Below are positions 28,190 through 35,890 of a DNA stretch of 64,000 nt, one piece after another. Numbering within the stretch: position 1 is the first letter of the stretch; each line of letters starts with the position of its first letter. The notes beneath the pieces are model-generated. The model ran no database searches and was not told where the DNA came from. It saw nothing but the letters and a program-made list of their open reading frames with translations. Made by a program: the position numbers and the translations under genes. Location: contig NZ_JAYESJ010000001.1 of assembly GCF_034720595.1 (NCBI RefSeq), positions 3,870,001 through 3,934,000 on the forward strand. The letters are read 5' to 3'. Source of the DNA: Rhizobium sp. CC-YZS058 (GTDB taxonomy: Bacteria > Pseudomonadota > Alphaproteobacteria > Rhizobiales > Rhizobiaceae).

Positions 28190-28563
28190 TGCGCCTCAAC
28201 GACCCGGCAACCCTGCAGGCGGTGGAAGAGGCCTTTGCGGCCTATGAGACGGCGCTTCTTGCCAATGACAATGCAACGCTCGCCGGCTTCTTCCTCGACA
28301 GTCCGGTCACCCTGCGCTATGGCCTTGCCGATCTGCAGCATGGCTATGACGAGATCGTCGCCTTTCGCGCGACGCAGGCGCCCTTTTCCCGCCGGCTCGA
28401 GCGGACGGTCATCACCACCTACGGGCTGGATGCCGCCACCGCCTCGACGCTGTTCCGGAGAGACGATGCGCCGGGGCAGATCGGCCGGCAGATGCAGACC
28501 TGGGTGCGCACCGCCGATGGCTGGAAGGTTGCGGCCGCCCATGTGAGCATGATGGACGGATAG
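28189..28563 (+). CDS. AtzH/HpxZ-like SnoaL-fold protein (DUF3225)
   Basis: A 124-residue protein of the DUF3225 family, which includes AtzH from the cyanuric acid/biuret pathway and HpxZ from oxalurate utilisation. Typical family features are the helical start AVEEAFAAYETALLANDNATLAGFF, the RYGLADLQHGYDEIVAFR stretch and RQMQTWVRTADGWKVAAAHVS at the end. The start overlaps the previous stop by one base (TGATG). Its company supports a role in breakdown of carboxylated ureas or oxalurate. Confidence 0.82.
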   Translation: MRLNDPATLQAVEEAFAAYETALLANDNATLAGFFLDSPVTLRYGLADLQHGYDEIVAFRATQAPFSRRLERTVITTYGLDAATASTLFRRDDAPGQIGRQMQTWVRTADGWKVAAAHVSMMDG

Positions 28564-28567
28564 GACC

Positions 28568-29218
28568 TTGCACACACCCCTCGGCCGAACCTCGACCGAA
28601 GACATTCGCCGGCAGTTGTCGGAGCGGATCATCAGCGGCGCCCTGCCGCCGGATGCCGTTCTCGACGAAACGCAGCTGGCGGCGGAGTTCTCGGTCTCGC
28701 GCACGCCGGTGCGCGAGGCGCTGAAGCTTCTCGCGGCCAGCGGCCTGGTGCGGCAGAAGCCGCATGGCCGCACGCGCGTCGCCCGCCCGGACGCTGCGGA
28801 CCTGCGCGGCATGTTCGAACTGATGGGCCATCTGGAAGCCCTGTCGGCCGAGCTTTCGGCCCGCCGCATGAGCGCGGCGGCACGCAACCGGCTGGACGCG
28901 CTGCATCAGGACATGGCCGTAATGGTCTGCGAGGGCGATGTGCAGGCCTATATCCGCGCCAACGAGGCCTTTCACGAGGCGATCTATGCCGGTGCGCAGA
29001 ACGCCTATCTGGAAGAGGTGACGAAGAGCACCCGCCAGCGGCTGCAGCCCTTTCGCCGCGCCCAGTTTTCCGGCCTGAACCGCCTCGCCCGCTCGCATGC
29101 CGAGCACGGACACATCGTCGAAGCGATTCTTCGCGGCGAGGCGGAGGAGGCCGGCCGGCGCATGGCCGACCATATCCTCATCGTCGAGGATGCCTGGAAC
29201 GAGTTTGCCGGCGGTTGA
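28568..29218 (+). CDS. GntR-family regulator (FCD subfamily)
   Basis: A 216-residue regulator with an N-terminal winged helix (IRRQLSERIISGALPPDAVLDETQLAAEFSVSRTPVREALK) and an all-helical FCD ligand domain; the metal-binding positions are plausible in HEAIYAGAQN and HAEHGHIVEAI. It starts with TTG at 28568 five bases after the previous gene; no better start exists downstream before the DNA-binding domain. As the last gene of the transporter operon it probably senses the substrate or an intermediate. Confidence 0.85.
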   Translation: MHTPLGRTSTEDIRRQLSERIISGALPPDAVLDETQLAAEFSVSRTPVREALKLLAASGLVRQKPHGRTRVARPDAADLRGMFELMGHLEALSAELSARRMSAAARNRLDALHQDMAVMVCEGDVQAYIRANEAFHEAIYAGAQNAYLEEVTKSTRQRLQPFRRAQFSGLNRLARSHAEHGHIVEAILRGEAEEAGRRMADHILIVEDAWNEFAGG

Positions 29219-29230
29219 GACCGTCCCGGC

Positions 29231-30208
29231 TTAGGGTTTTAGCCAATCCAGCCAGTCCCGCATCAGCAGATGCGCAATGGCGCCCTTCGGCGGCGAGCCG
29301 CGCTCGCCGTCCTCCAGCGGCTGCCCGGTATTGTGGGCCAGCATGGCGCGGGTCTCCGCCCGCGTGAACCAGCGGCAGTCCTCGAGCTCGAGTTCGTCGC
29401 GGTGGATGTCGCGCGACTTCGCCTCCGCATAGCAGCCGATCATCAGGCTGTGGGGCATGGGCCAGGGCTGGGAGGCATGGTAGCGCACCCGGCCGGTCTT
29501 GATGCCGGATTCCTCCAGCGTTTCGCGACGCACCGCCGCTTCGATCGTTTCACCGGGCTCGAGAAAGCCTGCCAGGCAGGAATACATGCCGGGTGGAAAA
29601 TGCGGGCTGCGGCCGAGCAGGCAGAGATCGCGCTCCACATCGATCGTCAGCATGATGACGACCGGATCGGTGCGGGGAAAGGCCAGATGCCCGCAGGCCG
29701 TACAGACCCGGCGATAGCCGCCGCCCTTGGCCTCCATCGGCCCACCGCATTTGCCGCAGAATCGGTTGGTGGCATTCCAGGAGATCAGGCTGGAGGCCTG
29801 GGCAAACTGGCCGAGCAACGCATCGCCGATCATCGCCTGGCGGAAAAGGGTGCGGCCATCGGCAAGCTTGTAGTCGCTTGCCAGCGTCTCCTCGCTCTGG
29901 CGCACCGGCACAGCAAGGCGCGGTTCGCCGGAGGGCAGGAAGCCGAGCAGCACCGCATCCTCGAGCACGGGATCGAGCCCGGCCAGTTCATAGGGCGCGA
30001 AGAGCGGGTCGATCACCTGCTCGTCATGCTTGACCACGAGCTTGCCCTCCGCGAAGGCGAAGAGATGGGCCCCTTCGGCAGCCAAGGCCTGCTCCAGGCA
30101 ATCATCCGCACGGTTCTCCGATTGCCGGTCGAGCGTGTTGCCGGCAAACGCCACCAGCGTGCTCGGCTCCGGGTGCGGGCCGGCGAGGTCGAACATGGCG
30201 CCCGTCAT
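29231..30208 (-). CDS. nudC: NAD(+) diphosphatase / NAD-RNA decapping hydrolase NudC
   Basis: A 325-residue Nudix enzyme that cleaves NADH and NAD and removes the NAD cap from RNA. The four-cysteine zinc site is seen as CGKCGG and CTACGH; the Nudix box GFLEPGETIEAAVRRETLEE is perfect (GX5EX7REUXEE); and the NudC signature SQPWPMPHSLMIG follows. The ATG at 30208 overlaps the HIT gene stop by four bases and has AGGAGAG upstream. Confidence 0.95.
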   Translation of the reverse strand: MTGAMFDLAGPHPEPSTLVAFAGNTLDRQSENRADDCLEQALAAEGAHLFAFAEGKLVVKHDEQVIDPLFAPYELAGLDPVLEDAVLLGFLPSGEPRLAVPVRQSEETLASDYKLADGRTLFRQAMIGDALLGQFAQASSLISWNATNRFCGKCGGPMEAKGGGYRRVCTACGHLAFPRTDPVVIMLTIDVERDLCLLGRSPHFPPGMYSCLAGFLEPGETIEAAVRRETLEESGIKTGRVRYHASQPWPMPHSLMIGCYAEAKSRDIHRDELELEDCRWFTRAETRAMLAHNTGQPLEDGERGSPPKGAIAHLLMRDWLDWLKP

Positions 30209-30633
30209 TGAAGCTCTCCTGTCAAGCGCGTGAGGAACCGGCTGCGCGCCGCCTCGTTCCAGGGTTCGGCGGCGCCGAACCCCCAGACGGGGCCGGGCCA
30301 GTTGGCATCGCCTTCCTGGCGCGCGATCACATGCACATGCAGCTGGCGGACGATGTTGCCGATCGCCGCAACGTTGATCTTCAGCGCGCCGCTCGCCTGT
30401 TTCAGGGCTTTGGCGACGCGGTTGACCTCCTGCCAAAGGCGCATCTGGTCGTCCGGCGAGAGATCGAAGACCTCTTCCAACCCGGGGTGGCGCGGCACGA
30501 GCACCAGCCAGGGCCAGCGGCCATCCTTGTGCAGGCGCAGATCGCAAAGGGAAAGCACCATCAGACTGTCGCTGTCGCGCTCCAGCCGCGGATCGAGCGA
30601 AAAGGCCGGCGGCGGGGTCAGATCAGGGGTCAA
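30205..30633 (-). CDS. HIT-family protein (nucleotide hydrolase/transferase-like)
   Basis: A 142-residue HIT-fold protein. The triad region reads QLHVHVIARQ, that is the first triad His is replaced by Gln while the second and third remain, as in a sub-branch of HIT proteins. LVLVPRHPGLEEVFDLSP is the nucleotide-binding first half. The start is TTG at 30633, seven bases after GAGGAGG; the longer ATG frame would run through the opposite-strand SRP RNA gene and is wrong. It is coupled to nudC by an ATGA overlap. Confidence 0.82.
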   Translation of the reverse strand: MTPDLTPPPAFSLDPRLERDSDSLMVLSLCDLRLHKDGRWPWLVLVPRHPGLEEVFDLSPDDQMRLWQEVNRVAKALKQASGALKINVAAIGNIVRQLHVHVIARQEGDANWPGPVWGFGAAEPWNEAARSRFLTRLTGELQ

Positions 30634-30703
30634 GCGCGTCCTCCTCAAGCCTTGGTCGCCGGTGCCTGTTTTGACAGGACGGGCAGAATCTTCAAGGGCC
30701 GGC

Positions 30704-30732
30704 TTGCATTCGCTCCTGATATTGCCGATATG
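30704..30732 (+). promoter_or_regulatory. ffs: Promoter of ffs
   Basis: TTGCAT (30704-30709), a 17-base spacer and GATATG (30727-30732) place transcription start about seven bases further on, exactly where the SRP RNA helix begins. Confidence 0.55.
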
Positions 30733-30735
30733 GAG

Positions 30736-30838
30736 GCCGGGAGGTTGGTGGTGGACGAGCCACTCGCCAACCGGGTCAGGTCCGGAAGGAAGCAGCCCCA
30801 ACGAGCCCCGGCACGGGTCATCGTGCCAGCCTCCCACC
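30736..30838 (+). ncRNA. ffs: Signal recognition particle RNA (small bacterial 4.5S type)
   Basis: The apical SRP signature GGTCAGGTCCGGAAGGAAGC is present at 30775-30794, and the strands on each side (GGGAGGTTGG... and ...CCAGCCTCCC) close one long hairpin of about 100 bases. It binds Ffh and FtsY for co-translational membrane targeting. It lies between the divergent HIT gene and dnaX, a common alphaproteobacterial arrangement. Ends are estimated to within a few bases. Confidence 0.95.
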
Positions 30839-30971
30839 CTCGCCGCCTGGCGCCGCATCGATGGCCGCCATCTGCTGCGGCGATACTGACAGCGCCGCCG
30901 TTCGCAAGCCGCTGACTTCGTGCGACCGGCCTTGCGTGCTGCCGGGACACACGGAAAAAAGCGGCCAAGAC

Positions 30972-32873
30972 ATGAGCGACGCCACCCCCTCTACGACCGA
31001 CGAGAAGCCCGCCGCCTACCGCGTGCTGGCCCGCAAGTACCGCCCCAAGGACTTCACCGATCTCATGGTCGGGCAGGAGCCGATGGTGCGCACGCTCACC
31101 AATGCCTTCGAGACCGGCCGCATAGCCCAGGCCTATATGCTGACCGGCGTGCGCGGCGTGGGCAAGACTACCACTGCCCGGATTCTCGCCCGCGCACTCA
31201 ACTACAAGACCGCCGAGATCGACCGGCCGACGATCGACCTGCGCCTGCCCGGCGAGCATTGCCAGGCGATCATGGAAGGCCGGCATGTCGACGTGATCGA
31301 GATGGACGCCGCCTCGCATACCGGTATCGACGATATTCGCGAGATCATCGAGCAGGTGCGCTATCGCCCGGTCTCGGCGCGCTACAAGGTCTATATCATC
31401 GACGAAGTGCACATGCTCTCGACCCAGGCCTTCAACGGCCTCCTGAAGACGCTCGAAGAGCCGCCGGAGCATGTGAAATTCATCTTCGCCACGACCGAGA
31501 TCCGCAAGGTTCCGATTACCGTTCTCTCGCGCTGCCAGCGTTTCGACCTTCGGCGCATCGCCGCGTCCGATCTCGTCGGCCTGTTCACCACCATCCTTGC
31601 CAAGGAAGGCATCGAAGCGGAACGCGATGCGCTGTCGATGATCGCGCGCGCGGCCGAAGGCTCGGCGCGCGACGGTCTGTCGCTGCTCGACCAGGCGATC
31701 GCGCATGGCGGCGGCCGGGTGGAGACCGATGCCGTGCGCGCCATGCTGGGCCTTGCCGACCGGGCGCGCATCGTCGATCTCTTCGACCATGTGGTGCGCG
31801 GCGACGTGAAAGCGGCGCTGACCGAGTTCGCGGCGCAATACGAGGCCGGCGCCAGCCCGCCGGTGGTGCTGACCGATCTTGCCGATTTCACCCATCTCGT
31901 CACCAAGCTGAAATTCTCCGAAGACGCCGCCAACGATCCCTCGCTGAGCGAGATCGAGCGCCAGCGCGGCGGCGAATTTGCCGGGTCGGTGGCGGTGTCC
32001 ACCCTCTCGCGCCTCTGGCAGATGCTGCTCAAGGGCATTGCGGAAACCGAAAGCGCCTCGCGCCCGGCCGGTGCCGCCGAAATGGTGCTGATCCGGCTTG
32101 CCCATGCAGCCAGCCTCCCCTCGCCGGAAGAGGCGGCCCGCCGGCTGATGACGCTGACCGGCAGCGAGCCGCCCCGCCCGCCTGCCGGCGGTGGCGGCGG
32201 ATCACGCGCGCCATCTGCCGGCACCGGCAATGGGGGTACTGGCAACGGCGGTGCGGGCAACGGGGCCACGGCGGTCAGCGCCGCGCCCGCGCGGGCCGGA
32301 GAGCCTGTGCAGCGCATGACCGGCAATGGCGCGACGATGCTGCGCGCCGTGCCCGATGCCGAGGCTGCGCCCGAAATTCGGGCCGAGCCGGCCCCGCCCG
32401 AACCGGCACAGGCGACCGTTCCGGTGCGCTCGGTCGCCGACATTGCCGAGCTTTGCGCCCGCAACCGCGATATCCGGCTGAAGACGCTGGTGCGCAACTA
32501 TCTGCGGCTGGTGAAACTGGAGCCGGGTCGCCTGGAAGTGAACCTGCCCGAGGATGCGCCGAAGACGCTGGTCGCCGATCTGCAGCGCAGGCTGGAAGAA
32601 TGGACGAACATCCGCTGGATGGTGATCGTCAGCCGCGACGCCGGCCAGCCGACCCTGATCGAGGTGGAGACGGAAGCGCAGGAAAAGCGCCTGAGCGATG
32701 CGCGCCAGGATCCGGATGTGGCGGCGATCCTCGCGCGCTTCCCCGGCGCGCGCATTGCCGATGTGCGCATCAAGCTCGCCGAGGCGGAAATCGTGGAAGA
32801 CACGGCACCGCCGCCGTCGACTGCCGAATCCGAAGAGGGCGACATTCTTCCCGGCGACGATATCGAACGGTGA
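30972..32873 (+). CDS. dnaX: DNA polymerase III subunit gamma/tau
   Basis: The clamp-loader ATPase of 633 residues. It has Walker A GVRGVGKTT (~residue 59), the Walker B and sensor region YIIDEVHMLSTQAFNGLLKTLEEPP, and the arginine-finger motif SRCQRFD. Three of the four zinc-site cysteines normally found between Walker A and VDVIEMDAAS are missing; only one (GEHC) remains. After domain III a Gly/Asn/Pro-rich linker (~residues 395-430) leads to a tau C-terminal domain (LKTLVRNYLRLVKLEPGRLE). The ATG at 30972 opens the conserved core. ybaB follows, then recR after one opposed gene. Confidence 0.96.
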   Translation: MSDATPSTTDEKPAAYRVLARKYRPKDFTDLMVGQEPMVRTLTNAFETGRIAQAYMLTGVRGVGKTTTARILARALNYKTAEIDRPTIDLRLPGEHCQAIMEGRHVDVIEMDAASHTGIDDIREIIEQVRYRPVSARYKVYIIDEVHMLSTQAFNGLLKTLEEPPEHVKFIFATTEIRKVPITVLSRCQRFDLRRIAASDLVGLFTTILAKEGIEAERDALSMIARAAEGSARDGLSLLDQAIAHGGGRVETDAVRAMLGLADRARIVDLFDHVVRGDVKAALTEFAAQYEAGASPPVVLTDLADFTHLVTKLKFSEDAANDPSLSEIERQRGGEFAGSVAVSTLSRLWQMLLKGIAETESASRPAGAAEMVLIRLAHAASLPSPEEAARRLMTLTGSEPPRPPAGGGGGSRAPSAGTGNGGTGNGGAGNGATAVSAAPARAGEPVQRMTGNGATMLRAVPDAEAAPEIRAEPAPPEPAQATVPVRSVADIAELCARNRDIRLKTLVRNYLRLVKLEPGRLEVNLPEDAPKTLVADLQRRLEEWTNIRWMVIVSRDAGQPTLIEVETEAQEKRLSDARQDPDVAAILARFPGARIADVRIKLAEAEIVEDTAPPPSTAESEEGDILPGDDIER

Positions 32874-32937
32874 TGTGGCCGGACGGCGGGCTGACTGCCC
32901 GCAGAGACGATGAAACGAAGAGGACAAGGAGAGAGCG

Positions 32938-33261
32938 ATGCGCGACATCATGGGCATGATGGGCAAGGTCAAGGAAATGCAGGCCAAGATGGAGAAGATG
33001 CAGGAGGAGATCGCGGCGCTCGAAGTCGACGGCACCTCCGGCGGCGGCCTCGTGACCCTGCGGCTCGATGGTAAGGGCGTGTTGAAGAGCCTGAAGATCG
33101 ACCCCTCGCTCTTCAAGGAAGACGATGTCGAGATCCTCGAGGACCTGATCGTCGCGGCCCACAAGGATGCCAAGGACAAGGCCGAAGCCCTGACGGCGGA
33201 GAAGACCCGCGAACTGACCGCCGGCCTGCCGATCCCGCCCGGCATGAAACTGCCGTTCTGA
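32938..33261 (+). CDS. ybaB: YbaB/EbfC family nucleoid-associated protein
   Basis: A 107-residue dimeric DNA-binding protein, with the usual Met/Lys-rich helix ([20 protein letters not shown]), the central sheet ([20 protein letters not shown]) and [10 protein letters not shown] at the C-terminus. The dnaX-ybaB-recR linkage is conserved widely; here it is interrupted by one opposed gene. GGAGAG precedes the ATG. Confidence 0.95.
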   Translation: MRDIMGMMGKVKEMQAKMEKMQEEIAALEVDGTSGGGLVTLRLDGKGVLKSLKIDPSLFKEDDVEILEDLIVAAHKDAKDKAEALTAEKTRELTAGLPIPPGMKLPF

Positions 33262-33297
33262 GCAACTGCATCCCTGCCTGCCCGTTGCAGAGGCGTG

Positions 33298-33927
33298 TCA
33301 CGCGCGCGGATGGGCGCGATCGAGATCGGCGGCGACGCGAGCGCTGAGCGGCGTCGACCGCCAGCGCTGCACCGCCTCCGGGCTCAGCGCCTTGACCTTG
33401 GCGGTCAGCATCTCCCCCATCAGCACCCGTTCGCCTTCGAAGCGCGTGAAACGGACAGAATCTCCCGCCTGGATCGCCCCCGGCCGGAGAACCCGGCAGT
33501 AGAAGCCGGGCTGGCCGAGCTCCAGGAACCGCCGCGCGAAATGGGGATCGCCCATGCGCAGCGACAGCGTGGAGCATGGCATGCGGGTGGCCGTCACCTC
33601 CAGCATCACCGTGTCCGTCTCGAACCGGTCGCCGACCGCGACGTCGCGGCTGTCGATGCCGGAGATCACCAGGTTTTCTCCGAGAAGCCCGGGCGGCACG
33701 CTCTTGCCCAGGGCGAGCGACCAGGCATCGAGATCCACCGAGCCGAACCCGTAGACTGCCTGATCCGGTCCGCCATGAACCTTGCGATTGCACACCGAGT
33801 CGCCGGCGAGCCCCTCGGCGGACAGCACCACGGGGCCTTCGACCGGGCGCTTGTCGATGCCGGTGCGCTGGGCGCGCTCGCCGAGACGGATCGGGTGGCC
33901 GAGACAGACCGCTTGGATCGTCGACAT
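33298..33927 (-). CDS. MOSC domain protein (YiiM-like)
   Basis: A 209-residue protein with a MOSC (molybdenum cofactor sulfurase C-terminal) domain; the family cysteine is seen in TRMPCSTLSLRMGD, and HGGPDQAVYGFG is the second hallmark. Related YiiM reduces N-hydroxylated compounds as a molybdenum enzyme. The ATG at 33927 follows GAAGGAG. It sits in opposite orientation between ybaB and recR, so it may be an insertion into the dnaX-ybaB-recR order. Confidence 0.85.
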   Translation of the reverse strand: MSTIQAVCLGHPIRLGERAQRTGIDKRPVEGPVVLSAEGLAGDSVCNRKVHGGPDQAVYGFGSVDLDAWSLALGKSVPPGLLGENLVISGIDSRDVAVGDRFETDTVMLEVTATRMPCSTLSLRMGDPHFARRFLELGQPGFYCRVLRPGAIQAGDSVRFTRFEGERVLMGEMLTAKVKALSPEAVQRWRSTPLSARVAADLDRAHPRA

Positions 33928-34008
33928 GGAATTCTCCTTCGTGCCGAGGGAAGCCTGCGCTGTCGCAAAGGCGTTTTTCTCACAGCCTTTATGGGCTAGA
34001 AGGACGCC

Positions 34009-34614
34009 ATGGCAAAGCGAGTCACCGGCCCCGAAATCGAAAAACTCATCCAGCTCCTGGCGAAGGTGCCCGGGCTCGGGCCGCGCTCGGCGCGCCGGGC
34101 GGCGCTGCACCTGGTCAAGAAGAAGGACCAGCTGCTTGGCCCCCTGGCCGATGCGATGGGCGAGGCGCATCGCAAGGTGCGGATCTGCTCCACCTGCGGC
34201 AATGTCGACACCAGCGACCCCTGCAGCGTCTGCACCGATGCGCAGCGCGATCATTCGGTGATCATCGTCGTCGAGGATGTCGCCGATCTCTGGGCGCTGG
34301 AGCGGACCGGCGCCATGAACAGCGCCTATCATGTGCTCGGCGGCACGCTTTCGCCGCTCGACGGCATCGGCCCCGACGATCTCAACATCCGAACGCTGGT
34401 GGATCGGGTGACTAAGGGCGAGGTGCGCGAGCTGATCATCGCCGTCAACGCCACCGTCGAAGGCCAGACCACCGCCCATTATATCACCGACCAGCTCGAA
34501 GGGCTGGATGTCCGCATTACCAGGCTTGCCCATGGCGTGCCCGTGGGCGGCGAGCTCGATTATCTCGATGACGGCACCCTGACCGCGGCGCTGCGCGCCA
34601 GAACGGCGATCTGA
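34009..34614 (+). CDS. recR: Recombination mediator protein RecR
   Basis: A 201-residue protein of the RecFOR pathway, which loads RecA at gaps. It has the helix-hairpin-helix [15 protein letters not shown], the zinc finger [16 protein letters not shown], the Toprim stretch [15 protein letters not shown] and the C-terminal Walker B-like region (TAHYITDQL). The lytic transglycosylase gene follows four bases after the stop. Confidence 0.97.
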   Translation: MAKRVTGPEIEKLIQLLAKVPGLGPRSARRAALHLVKKKDQLLGPLADAMGEAHRKVRICSTCGNVDTSDPCSVCTDAQRDHSVIIVVEDVADLWALERTGAMNSAYHVLGGTLSPLDGIGPDDLNIRTLVDRVTKGEVRELIIAVNATVEGQTTAHYITDQLEGLDVRITRLAHGVPVGGELDYLDDGTLTAALRARTAI

Positions 34615-34618
34615 ACCC

Positions 34619-35872
34619 ATGCGCATCTCCTCTCCCATCCGCCGCGCCCTTGCGGCCGCTGTTGCAACCGTTTTTCTCGCTCTGCCCATGCCGGCCACGG
34701 CTGCGACCAAGGCGGAAACGGAAGCGCAATTTCGCCGCTGGCTGCAGACGGACCTCTGGCCGGAAGCTGCGAAGGCCGGCATTTCCAAAAGCGCCTTCGA
34801 TGCCGCCTTCGCCGATGTCACGCTCAACTGGGACCTGCCGGATCTTGCCCCTCCCGGCAGCAAGCCCGGCGGACCGCAGAAGCAGAGCCAGGCGGAGTTC
34901 GCCTCTCCGGGCGCCTATTTTTCCGAACAGCGGATGCAGGGCCTGGCGACCACCGGCCGGGCGCTGGCAAAGACCCATGCGGCAGTGCTGAAGCGCATCG
35001 AGAAGACCTATGGCGTGCCGGGCCCGATCGTGCTCGCGATCTGGGGTCGGGAATCGGGCTTCGGCAAGGCCAAGATCCCGCATCCGATCATGGATGTGCT
35101 CGCCACCAAGGCCTTCATGTCCACCCGTGGCGAGCTGTTCCGGCGCGAACTGATTGCCGCTCTGCATATTCTCGAATCGGGCGATGTTCGGGAGGCCGAC
35201 ATGCGCGGCTCCTGGGCGGGTGCCATGGGCCAGCCGCAGTTCCTTCCCTCGAGCTTCCTGCAATATGCCGTGGATTTCGATGGTGACGGCAAGCGCGACA
35301 TCTGGTCCTCGGTGCCGGACGTGCTTGGATCCATCGCCCACTATCTCTCGCTCAAAGGCTGGCAGCCCGGGCGTGACTGGGGCTATGAGGTGACAATCCC
35401 CGCCAAGGTGTCCTGCGCGCAGGAGGGCCCGGACCGCGCGAAATCGCTCGGCCAATGGGCCGCGTCCGGCATTGCCCGTGTCTCGGGCAAGCCACTGCCG
35501 AAGGGCGAAGGCATGATGCTGGTGCCGGCCGGGCGGAACGGGCCGGAATTCCTCGTCACGCAGAATTTCTACGTGATCAAGGAATACAACAATTCCGACC
35601 TCTATGCGCTGTTCATCGGCAATCTCGCCGACCGGATCGGCGCGGGCAGCGGCGCGTTTCGCGGCACCTGGGGCGATGTCGGCAAGATGCTGCGCTCGGA
35701 CGTGCTGACCATGCAGAAGCGCCTGGAGGCGCAAGGCTACGATATCGGCAAGGCCGACGGGCTGGCGGGCTACAAGACCCGCCGCTCGATCGGCGAGTGG
35801 CAGGCGAAGAACGGCCTGCCCGCTACCTGCTTCCCGGATCAGACGCTGAAGAGCCGGCTTTCCGGCGGCTGA
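34619..35872 (+). CDS. Lytic murein transglycosylase (MltB-like) with peptidoglycan-binding domain
   Basis: A 417-residue exported enzyme that cleaves the MurNAc-GlcNAc bond. It has a signal peptide (to ~residue 28), an SLT-2/MltB catalytic domain with catalytic Glu in IWGRESGFGK and the GAMGQPQFLPSSFLQYAVDFDGDG block, and a C-terminal PGBD-1 repeat (VLTMQKRLEAQGYDIGKADG... QAKNGLP). There is no lipobox cysteine, so it is soluble in the periplasm rather than a lipoprotein. It is co-transcribed with recR. Confidence 0.92.
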   Translation: MRISSPIRRALAAAVATVFLALPMPATAATKAETEAQFRRWLQTDLWPEAAKAGISKSAFDAAFADVTLNWDLPDLAPPGSKPGGPQKQSQAEFASPGAYFSEQRMQGLATTGRALAKTHAAVLKRIEKTYGVPGPIVLAIWGRESGFGKAKIPHPIMDVLATKAFMSTRGELFRRELIAALHILESGDVREADMRGSWAGAMGQPQFLPSSFLQYAVDFDGDGKRDIWSSVPDVLGSIAHYLSLKGWQPGRDWGYEVTIPAKVSCAQEGPDRAKSLGQWAASGIARVSGKPLPKGEGMMLVPAGRNGPEFLVTQNFYVIKEYNNSDLYALFIGNLADRIGAGSGAFRGTWGDVGKMLRSDVLTMQKRLEAQGYDIGKADGLAGYKTRRSIGEWQAKNGLPATCFPDQTLKSRLSGG

Positions 35873-35890
35873 GCGGGGTCCAGAGCGCAG

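Noticed and set aside
30645..32105. 486-codon frame on the minus strand opposite ffs and dnaX
   Set aside because: Antisense to the SRP RNA and to conserved DnaX codons, with no recognisable domain.
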